Source of the DNA: Anaeramoeba ignava
Lineage: Eukaryota > Metamonada > Anaeramoebidae
DNA length: 64,000 bases
Reading direction: 5' to 3'
Assembly: GCA_028826165.1 (NCBI GenBank)
Contig: JAPDFW010000022.1
Coordinates: 744,001-808,000, forward strand
Below, piece after piece: positions 55,175 to 64,000 of this stretch. Every line of letters starts with the position of its first letter. Positions within the stretch are counted from its first letter, which is position 1. The notes under the pieces are model-generated. The model was not told the DNA's origin. It made no database searches and worked only from the letters and a program-made list of their open reading frames with translations. The position numbers and the translations under genes were made by a program.

Positions 55175-57912
55175 TCATTTTCGTTCATCTTTTTGTGTTT
55201 GATTTCTTGAAGTATGTGTTCGATGAGTTTTAATATCTGAATGATTTGAATTAATTTCATTGTTTTCAGCTGATCTTTTTCTTCGACTTCTTGAATCTGA
55301 ACGAGAATGTGAATGATCTGAATGATGTGAATGTGAATATGAATGTGAATGATGTGAATGAGAATGATAATCTGAATGAGAATGATAATTTGAATGAGAA
55401 TGTGGATAATTAGAATGAGAATGATAATCTGAATGAGAATATGAATGATTTGAATGATGAGGATCATAATGATGAGAACGAGAAATGCTTTCATTTAAAT
55501 TTTGAATTGGATTTTGAACAGGATTTTGAACTAAATTTTGAACTAAATTTTGAATTGGATTTTCATTTTGATTTTGAATTGAATTTTGAATTGGATTTGG
55601 ATTTTCATTTTGATTTTGAATTGGATTTGGATTTTGAGTAAAAATAGGATTAAAAGTTTCTAGATTTTGTATTGGAGGATTTAATGAAGGAAAAGAATTT
55701 TGAGGATAAAAATTCAATATTGAAGATAAAAGTTGAGGATCTAATTGATTTAATTCTTGTTCTTTGTTTTCTTGTTCTTTTTTTGAATTTAATTCTTGGT
55801 CTTTGTTTTCTGGTTGTGTTTCTGTTGGTAATTTGTTTTCATCAGAAGATTTTGTTTGAATTGCAGTTGAATTCCAAGAAATATTTGGGGTTGTATTAGT
55901 TTGTTGCGAAGAATCCCAAGGGGAAATAATTGAAGGATTCCAAGCAGGCAATATTGGATTGATTACTGCTGCTGCATTTGGGTTTTCAAATTGAGTATCT
56001 TCTGGTTTTGTAGGAAAATGTCTTGAAGATTCATTTTGAAATTGAAAATTTTGAGATGAAAAGTTGTTTTGATAAGGATTATAAAAATAATTTCCTTGTG
56101 GTTTGTTATGGAAATTTAATCCGTGATAAGAATTCGGATTATTTTTGTTTGGGAAATGTGAACGTGAGTTTTTCTTTTGAGATACAAATTGATAAAGTTG
56201 AGGATTCACTTTTTGTTCTGATTCTATTAAAATTTTTATTAAATTTGATGCTTGTTTTGCAGAGTCTGCTGTGAAGAATGAGTATGCTACTCCTTTTTTA
56301 CCTGCTCTTGCAGTTCTACCTATACGATGGACATAATCTTCATTACGTTTTGGGAAGTCGTAATTGATTACATATTTAATATCTTTAACATCTCTGAATA
56401 TTTTAATTTTTAATTTTTAATTTTTAATTTTTAATTTTTAATTTTATTTTTTAATTTTTAATTTTATTTTTTAATTTTTAATTTTTAATTTTTAATTTTA
56501 TTTTTTAATTTTTAATTTTTAATTTTAATTTTAATTTTAATTTTTATTTGTTTTTATTCTTTAAAAAATACTTACAAACCACGTGAAGCAACATCAGTCG
56601 CAATCAAAATAGGTGGAAATCCTTTGCGAAATGATCTCAAAACATACTCTCGTTGATGCTGAGATTTATCACCATGAATAGACAAAACAGGAAAACCATC
56701 AGACTTCAATTCATTAGCAAGTTCTTCAGCACAAACTTTAGTATCAACAAAAACAAGAATTTTGCCATCATTTCTAATTTGAGCGAGAAGATTTTTAAAC
56801 TTAATTTTCTTTTCAAAATTAGGAACAACATCAACAATTTGAGTGACATTTTTATTAGCAGAGAGATCAAGGGATCCAATATTAACTCTTATAGGATGAT
56901 ATAAGAATTCATGTGCGAGTTTTTGGACATCTTTTGGCCATGTGGCACTCCATAAAAGAGTCTGTTTTTTGCTAACAATCTGGGAAAGTATTCTCCGAAT
57001 CTGTGGCTCAAACCCCATGTCCAACATGCGGTCTGCTTCGTCAAGTACTAGATAGCTTACGCTACGCATGTTGGTTTCCCCAGAGTCTAAAAAGTCTATT
57101 AATCTCCCTGGTGTGGCGATGATAACGTGCGGATTGCGACGAAGTTCATCGATTTGATGAATTTTTGGAATGCCGCCATAAACACAAGCGTTATGAATCC
57201 CAACAACACTTCCAAACTCATCGCACACTTCTTTGATTTGTTTGGCTAATTCTCTTGTTGGCGCAAGCACAAGAACAACAGGACCTGATCTGTATTTGTT
57301 GTCCCCACTTTCTGCCCTTATATGCTCAAATGCGGGAAGAAGGAATGCTAATGTTTTGCCGCTTCCTGTCTCAGCCACTCCAATAAAATCGTTTCCGGAA
57401 AGAACAATCGGCCATCCTTGAGATTGGATTGGTGTCGGGGTTTTCCACCCGCGATTGTAGAGTTTGTCCACAATGATCTGAGGAAACGGTGTTTGATCAA
57501 AAGAGATAATTGGCTTTGTTCCAATCCCTTCTGTTTCATCTCCAAGAACAGTGATTTCCTGTTCCTCGCGATATTTCCTCACTTGCTCATTTGTTAAGTT
57601 TTTGACTCCTGTATGCTCTTGGTATTTGGGTCTTTGTGTCCCTATTTGGCTCAATGTGGATCTGTTTTTTTCTTCTTCCCTATTTTGCGGATTATTTATA
57701 CCTAAACTCGGTTGTTGTTCGTTATATCCCCTTTTCAACCCCTCTGAAACACCTATATTTGTATTTTCTTCCCCTCTTCTTGTTGACTGTATATGTTGAT
57801 CCCCTGTATTCACAGGTGTTGTGTATTGTTGTCCTGTTTGTGCGATGTTGTATCCATATCCATAAGGATACATTGTGTTTAATAAATCATATTGTCCGTT
57901 GAAACCGGTCAT
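55175..57912 (-). CDS. DDX5/DBP2-type DEAD-box RNA helicase
   Basis: Exons 57912..56576 and 56393..55175 across a 182-bp phase-2 intron that splits DVASRGL-DVKDI; 851 residues. All DEAD-box motifs are present: Q motif ([11 protein letters not shown]), I (AETGSGKT), Ia (PTRELAKQ), Ib (TPGRLIDF), II (DEAD), III (SATWP), IV (ILVFVDTK), V ([11 protein letters not shown]) and VI ([10 protein letters not shown]). The N-terminal TVLGDE...[10 protein letters not shown] block matches the DDX5/DDX17/Dbp2 subfamily, which remodels RNA in transcription, splicing and decay. The C-terminal 340 residues are low complexity: Asn-rich, then Pro/Asn/Gln repeats ([15 protein letters not shown]) and a long Ser-His run. 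The ATG at 57912 was chosen because the upstream extension to 57939 has no ATG. Convergent with CRNKL1 (131 bp). Confidence 0.95.
56394..56575. repeat. Short repeat in the helicase intron
   Basis: The intron between the two helicase exons is mostly repeats of aatttttaattttt. Confidence 0.8.
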
Positions 57913-58460
57913 TTGTGCTTTTTTTTTTGAAAAGTTCAAATTTTTGTTAATTGATTTATTCTTTTAATATCTTATGAATTTTTTTTTAATTTTTAATTTT
58001 AAAAATGAAAATTAAATTTAAATTCATTTTAAAAATAAAAATTAAATTTAAAATCATTTTAAAAATGAAAATTAAATTTAAAATCATTTTAAAAATGAAA
58101 ATTAAATTTAAAATCATTTTAAAAATGAAAAATTAAATTTAAAATCATTTTAAAAATGAAAATCAAATTTAAAATCATTTTAAAAATAAAATTTAAAATT
58201 ATTTTAAAAATGAAATTTAAATTTAAATTCATTTTAAAAATGAAAATCAAATTTAAATTTAAAATCATTTTAAAAATGAAAATTAAATTTAAAATCATTT
58301 TAAAAATGAAAATCAAATTTAAAATAATTTTAAAAATGAAAATCAAATTTAAAATCATTTTAAAAATGAAAATCAAATTTAAAATCATTTTAAAAATGAA
58401 AATCAAATTTAAAATTATTTTAAAATTTAAATTGAATTGGATTTAATTTAAGTGTGATTT
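57913..58460. repeat. 30-bp tandem repeat upstream of the helicase gene
   Basis: From about 58000 to 58430 a 30-bp unit containing aaaatgaaaattaaatttaa and aatcatttta repeats about fourteen times. It lies between the helicase start and the doubtful small gene. Low-complexity frames on both strands cross it because 30 is divisible by 3. Confidence 0.9.
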
Positions 58461-59313
58461 TTAAAAAAAAACAGCAAAATTCAAATTACCGTGACCATTT
58501 TTTTCAATTTCGTTATTCGAAAATACAACCAAATTGAATATTAATGGAGGCAAAAAAATCAACCATTGGGCCACGTTAGTTTGAAAATTGCTGAATTTAG
58601 AAAAAAAAATTTATTAAAAAATTTATTAATAAATCCAATTCAATTTGAAAAAAAAATATTTTTTATTTTGATTTTATATTTATATTTATATTTATATTTG
58701 TATTTATATTTGTATTTAGATTTATATTTATATTTATATGTATATTTGTATATTTGTGTATTTGTGTATTTGTGTATTTGTATTTATATTTATATTTATA
58801 TTTATAATTATATTTATATTTATAATTATATTTATATTTATATTTAGATTTATATTTATAATTATATTTATATTTATAATTATATTTATATTTATAATTG
58901 TATTTATATTTTATATTTATTTTTATATTTTATATTTATATTTAGATTTAGATTTATATTTATATTTATATTTATATTTATATTTATATTTATATTTATA
59001 TTTATATTTATATTTATATTTATATTTATATTTATATTTATATTTATATTTATATTTATATTTATATTTATATTTATATTTTATATTTTTATATTTTATA
59101 TTTGTATATTTATATTTTGTATTTTATTTTTGTGTATTTGTGTATTTATATTTATATATTTGTATATTTTATATTTTATATTTTATATTTATTATATTTG
59201 TGTATTTGTATATTTGTGTATTTTTTGTATGTGTATTTGTGTTTGTTTTCAATTTTCTTACTGTAATTAGGATTAATTTGTGCATTATAAGAATTAAAAT
59301 AATTAGGATCCAT
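58461..59313 (-). CDS. Possible small two-exon gene, unknown (doubtful)
   Basis: A minus-strand ATG at 59313 begins MDPNYFNSYNAQINPNY and ends at a strong donor GTAAGA (exon 59313..59262). About 670 bp later an acceptor ATTCAG at 58591 opens a GC-richer stretch whose best frame reads NFQTNVAQWLIFLPPLIFNL and continues to a stop at 58461 or to a donor GTAATT at 58489. The two parts differ in phase by one base, so the join is not in frame as given; a missing exon or an error is needed. It may be a small membrane protein. Intron-like material (58600..59250) is a ttatat satellite. Not recognised. Confidence 0.3.
58670..59230. repeat. ttatat satellite with tgtgta block
   Basis: A run of tttatatttata and tttataattata units with stretches of ttgtgtatttgtgta at both ends, within the presumed intron of the doubtful small gene. 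Confidence 0.88.
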
Positions 59314-59537
59314 TTAATAAATTATTTAATAAATTATTTAATTATTTAAAAAAAGGAAAAAAAAATGAAAAAAAATTAAAAAAAAAAATTTTAATTAACA
59401 AAATGAGTTTATTTTTTATAATAATTAGTCAAGTGTGACGAAAAATTAAAATAAAAAAAAATTTTTTTTTCTTTTTTAAATTTTTTCATTTTTCTTTTTA
59501 AAAATAAAAAAATTAAATAAAAAAAATAAAAATAAAA

Positions 59538-61949
59538 ATGGAACCAATTGTTTTAACAATAAGTCCAGATCAAGAACCAACAGAAATGGAAAGTCTTTGT
59601 ATGAATTGTATGAAGCAAGGAAAAACGCGAATTCTTTTAACAAGCATTCCATATTTTCGAGAAATTGTGATTTTTTCATTTAATTGTGAACATTGTGGAT
59701 TTGTTTCAAATGAAGTTCAATTTGCAGGAAAATATGAAGAAAAAGGTTGTAAAATAACTTTGAATGTGAATGATGTTAAAGATTTAAACCGTCAAATTAT
59801 TAAAAGTGATTTTGCTTCAATCAAAATTCCCGAACTTGATTTTGAAATTCCTGAACAAACTCAAAAAGGTTCAATTAATACAATTCAAGGTGTTTTGAAA
59901 TTGGCTTATTTGGGTCTTAAACAATATTATAAACAAAATGAGTTATCTTCCCCTGATGTTGCTGAAAAAATTCGTCTTTTTGCTGAGAAATTAAAATCTT
60001 GTTCTGACGGAAAACAACCATTTACTCTTATTTTAGATGATATTTCTGGAAATTCTTATATTGAGAATTTGTAAATAATACAATTTAATTATTTTATTAT
60101 TTATTTTATTATTTATTTTAATATTTATTTTAATATTTAATTTTAATATTTATTTTAATATTTAATTTTAATATTTATTTTATTATTTATTTTAATATTA
60201 ATTTAATATTTATTTTAATATTTAATTTTAATATTTATTTTAATATTTATTTTAATATTTATTTTAATATTTATTTTAATATTTATTTTAATATTTATTT
60301 TAATATTTATTTTAATATTTATTTTAATATTTATTTTAATATTTATTTTAATATTTATTTTAATATTTATTTTAATATTTATTTTAATATTTATTTTAAT
60401 ATTTATTTTAATATTTATTTTTAATATTTATTTTAATATTTATTTTAATATTTATTTTAATTTATTTTAATATTTATTTTAATATTTATTTTAATATTTA
60501 TTTTAATATTTAATTTAATATTTATTTTAATATTTATTTTAATATTTATTTTAATATTTATTTTAATATTTATTTTAATATTTATTTTAATATTTATTTT
60601 AATATTTATTTTAATATTTATATTTTTATATTAATATTTATTTTAATATTTATTTTAATATTTATTTTAATATTTATTCCAATATTTATTTTAATATTTA
60701 TATTAATATTTATTTTAATATTTATTTTAATATTTAATTTAATATTTATTTCAATATTTATTTTAGAAATGCTCCAAAAGAAGATCCTAAAATGAAAAGT
60801 GAATATTATAAAAGATCAGAAAATCAAGACAATTTATTAGGATTATATTATAAAGAAGATGAAAAAGAAGATGAAAAAGAAGATGAAAAAGAAGATGAAA
60901 AAGAAGATAAAAAAGAAAATGAAAAAGAAATTGAAAAAGAAGATAAAAAAGAAGATAAAAAAGAAATTAAAAAAGAAGATAAAAAAGAAATTAAAAAAGA
61001 AATTGAAAAAGAAGATAAAAAAGAAAATGAAAAAGAAATTAAAGAAGAAATTAAAAAAGAAATTAAAAAAGAAGATAAAAAAGAAATTAAAAAAGAAAAT
61101 GAAAATGAAAATGAAAATGAAAATGAAAAAGAAAAAGAAAAAGAAAAAGAAAAAGAAAAAGAAAAAGAAAAAGAAAAAGAAAAAGACAAAAAAAAAGATC
61201 AAATTAAAGTCGAAATTAATCCAGATAATAAAGAAACCCTGAAACTTAACTCGAAAGATTTCTTCAACAGACCACAAAAATTAATAATGGATAACGAAAC
61301 ACTAGATTTACTTGAAGAACACTTTGATCCAAAATCCGAAAGTATAGCATTTCCAACAAAATGCCCAGATTGTAACGCAAATGGAGAATCACGGACATTA
61401 CTAACACAGATCCCGCATTTCAAAGATGTACTTATCATCTCATTCGTATGCGCAAATTGCGGGTATCGTAGTAATGATATTAAAGCAGGAGGGGAAATAA
61501 GTGAAAAAGGAGCACGAACCATTTTATATTTGACACAACAAGAAGATTTAAATAGAGACATTTTGAAGTCAGAAACTGCTGGGATTAAGATTCCAGAAAT
61601 TGACCTTGAAGTTGTACCTGGAAGTCTTGGTGGGAGATTCACTACTATTGAGGGTATGATCCAGGAAATTCATGATCAACTTTTTAAATTCAATCCTTTT
61701 CTTATTGGTGATTCTGCTCAAGAAGATGAAAAACAAAAATTTACTCGCTTTCTTAATAAGCTCGATGCTATTATTCATCAGGATTTCCAACCTTTTCATC
61801 TTGTTCTTGATGATCCTTTGAATAATAGCTTTATTTCTTCCCCTTATTCTCCTGATCCAGATCCAAATATGGTTATTGAAGAATATACAAGAACTGAAAA
61901 ACAAGATGAAGAATTGGGTTTAAAAGATATGAAAACTGAAAATTATTGA
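59538..61949 (+). CDS. ZPR1: ZPR1 zinc-finger protein
   Basis: Exons 59538..60070 and 60767..61949 across a 696-bp phase-2 intron, 571 residues. Two ZPR1 modules are present, each with a CxxC...CxxC zinc finger and following beta domain: SLCMNCMKQGKTRILLTSIP with CEHCGF, and KCPDCNANGESRTLLTQIPH with CANCGY. The between-module segment SGNSYIENLNAPKEDPKM and the end EEYTRTEKQDEELGLKDMKT match the ends of the family's two halves closely. ZPR1 chaperones eEF1A folding and moves between cytoplasm and nucleus. Unusual: a 115-residue Lys/Glu linker (60855..61197) is inserted before the second module. Confidence 0.94.
60071..60766. repeat. 12-bp satellite (ttttaatattta) in the ZPR1 intron
   Basis: About fifty copies of ttttaatattta fill the intron from the donor to the TTTTAG acceptor. 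Confidence 0.93.
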
Positions 61950-62260
61950 TTGATTTTTTAAATTGGATTTTATTGATTTTATTGATTTTTAAATTGGATT
62001 TTATTGATTTTTAAATTGGATTTTATTGATTTTTTTGATTGAATTTTATTGATTGATTTGATTGATTTGATTGGATTTTATTGATTTTTTAAATTGGATT
62101 TTTTTCATTTCAGTTTTCACTTCAAATATTTAGATTTAAATTAAATAAAATAGAACAAATTTTTTCTCCTTTTTTATTTTATTTTATTTTTTTTTCATTT
62201 TTTTTTTCATTTTTTTTTTTCCTCTTTTATTCTCGTTTTCTTTTATTTTTTTTTTAAAAA
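61950..62260. other. T-rich intergenic spacer with promoter-like TCATTTTT words
   Basis: A tattgatttt repeat just after the ZPR1 stop, then a poly-T region with tcattttttttttcattttt at about 62191..62220 and ttttcttttattttt before the next ATG. No ORF. Confidence 0.6.
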
Positions 62261-64000
62261 ATGCAATTTGAAGGTTTTTTTTGGAAAAGAGGTCAAATTC
62301 ATTTTACTTGGAAAAGAAGATTTTTTGTATTAAAACAAAAAACGTTATTTTATTATACAACAAAAAATGTAAATTTAAATATTTTCTTAATTCTTTTTAT
62401 TATTCAATAATTGATACTTTTTAATTCCAATTCGAATATATAATTTCTTTCTTAAAATTTAAATTGATTTCCAATCCCCCTTCAATTTTGAATCGATTTT
62501 ATTTACAAATGGAAAATTATTTATAAAATTAATTATAAAATTATTTATAAAATTATTTATAAAATTATTTATAAAATTATTTATAAAATTATTTATAAAA
62601 TTAATTATAAAATTATTTATAAAATTAAATATAAAATTATTTATAAAATTATTTATAAAATTAAATATAAAATTAAATATAAAATTATTTATAAAATTAT
62701 TTATAAAATTATTTATAAAATTATTTATAAAATTATTTATTAAATTATTTATAAAATTATTTATAAAATTATTTATAAAATTATTTATAAAATTATTTAT
62801 AAAATTAATTATAAATTTATTTTATAAAATTATTTATAAAATTATTTATAAAATTAAATATAAAATTATTTATAAAATTATTTATAAAATTATTTATTAA
62901 ATTATTTATAAAATTATTTATAAAATTAAATATAAAATTAAATTATAAAATTAAATATAAAATTATTTATAAAATTATTTATAAAATTATTTATAAAATT
63001 ATTTATAAATTTATTTATAAAATTAATTATAAAATTAAATATAAAATTATTTATAAAATTATTTATAAAATTAAATATAAAATTATTTATAAAATTATTT
63101 ATAAAATTATTTATAAAATTATTAATAAAATTAATTATAAAATTATTTATAAATTAAATATAAAATTAAATATAAAATTATTTATAAAATTATTTATAAA
63201 ATTATTTATAAAATTATTTATAAAATTATTTATAAAATTATTTATAAAATTATTTATAAAATTATTAATAAAATTATTTATAAAATTATTTATAAAATTA
63301 TTTATAAAATTATTTATAAAATTATTTATAAAATTATTTATAAAATTATTAATAAAATTATTTATAAAATTAAATATAAAATTATTTATAAAATTATTTA
63401 TAAAATTATTTATAAAATTATTTATAAAATTAAACTTTATAAAATTATTTATAAAATTATTTATAAAATTAAATATAAAATTATTTATAAAATTAAATAT
63501 AAAATTAAATATAAAATTATTTATAAAAATTAAATATAAAATTATTTATAAAATTATTTATAAAATTATTTATAAAATTATTTATAAAATTATTTATAAA
63601 ATTATTTATAAAATTAAATATAAAATTATTTATAAAATTATTTATAAAATTATTTATAAAATTATTTATAAAATTAAATATAAAATTAAATATAAAATTA
63701 TTTATAAAATTATTTATAAAATTATTTATAAAATTATTTATAAAATTATTTATAAAATTATTTATAAAATTATTTATAAAATTATTTATAAAATTATTTA
63801 TAAAATTATTTATAAAATTATTTATAAAATTATTTATAAAATTAAATATAAAATTAATTATAAAATTAATTATAAAATTATTTATAAAATTATTTATAAA
63901 ATTAAATATAAAATTAATTATAAAATTAAATATAAAATTAAATATAAAATTATTTATAAAATTATTTATAAAATTATTTATAAAAATTATAAAATAAAAT
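62261..64000 (+). CDS. First exon of a second PH-domain gene, partial
   Basis: Exon 1 (62261..62368) encodes MQFEGFFWKRGQIHFTWKRR and RFFVLKQKTLFYYTTKN, the first strands of a PH domain, and ends at a phase-0 GTAAAT donor. The start and strand order closely resemble the PH start of the Akt-like gene (SGFLRKRGKVFKTWKKRYFV), so a second PH-kinase is possible, but nothing beyond the PH start is in view. The remainder of the window is its intron. Confidence 0.75.
62515..64000. repeat. 12-bp satellite (attatttataaa) at the right edge
   Basis: About 120 copies of attatttataaa with the variants attaaatataaa and attaattataaa, running off the window. It is the same family, variants and sense orientation as the Rab intron array. 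Confidence 0.95.

Noticed and set aside
57912-57939. Nine-residue N-terminal extension of the DDX5-type helicase
   Set aside because: It would need a TTG start; the ATG at 57912 is the first proper start codon.

Overview
The window is eukaryotic nuclear DNA. It is extremely AT-rich, and its genes carry GT-AG introns (about 35 can be placed) that are mostly filled with short tandem repeats. The gene content is that of a free-living amoeboid protist: B-box, BTB and TLDc regulators, an RCC1-BTB protein, a Rab GTPase, an anoctamin, an Akt-like kinase, a saposin-like secreted protein, and core replication and splicing genes. The abundance of BTB/TLDc/B-box proteins and the intron style make an anaeramoeba-like metamonad my best guess. 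That is an inference from style, not from a marker gene. No rRNA, tRNA, CRISPR array, transposase or reverse transcriptase was recognised.

Layout, left to right: an N/Q-rich protein running off the left edge (minus); a two-domain saposin-like secreted protein (plus); protein phosphatase inhibitor-2 (minus); a fusion of PARP-like half domain, two B-boxes and TLDc (minus); DBF4 (minus); a Rab5-like GTPase with a 1.7 kb repeat-filled intron (minus); an anoctamin (plus); an ankyrin/double-BTB protein (minus); a 3 kb stretch with a dead fragment of an RCC1-BTB gene and long satellites; a BTB/TLDc gene with a broken 5' end (minus); an intact RCC1-BTB gene (minus); CDC45 in six exons (plus); TSEN34 (plus); an acid-ceramidase/NAAA-like membrane protein with a 2.4 kb intron (plus); an SR splicing factor with three microexons (plus); an NCoR/SMRT-like double-SANT corepressor with about fifty 9-residue repeats and an in-frame stop (plus); a coiled-coil protein with a frameshifted tail (minus); an Akt-like PH-AGC kinase (plus); CRNKL1/CLF1 (plus); a DDX5/DBP2-type helicase (minus); a doubtful small gene (minus); ZPR1 (plus); and the first exon of another PH-domain gene (plus) whose repeat-filled intron runs off the right edge.

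The genes do not form a pathway. Related roles do recur: DBF4 and CDC45 both act at replication-origin firing; CRNKL1, the SR protein and the DDX5-type helicase act in splicing and RNA handling; TSEN34 acts in tRNA splicing; the Rab, anoctamin, saposin-like and ceramidase-like proteins are membrane or lysosome related.

The most unusual features are structural. Intergenic distances are often only 80 to 130 bp, while introns are kilobases of 6, 9, 11, 12 or 24 bp satellites. Two unrelated genes 53 kb apart carry the same 12-bp satellite family, with the same variant units, in the same transcriptional orientation. Long exons go from A-ending codons, through a GC-richer middle, to T-ending codons. 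Several ORFs carry single disruptions (nonsense or frameshift) that are either recent gene decay or assembly errors.
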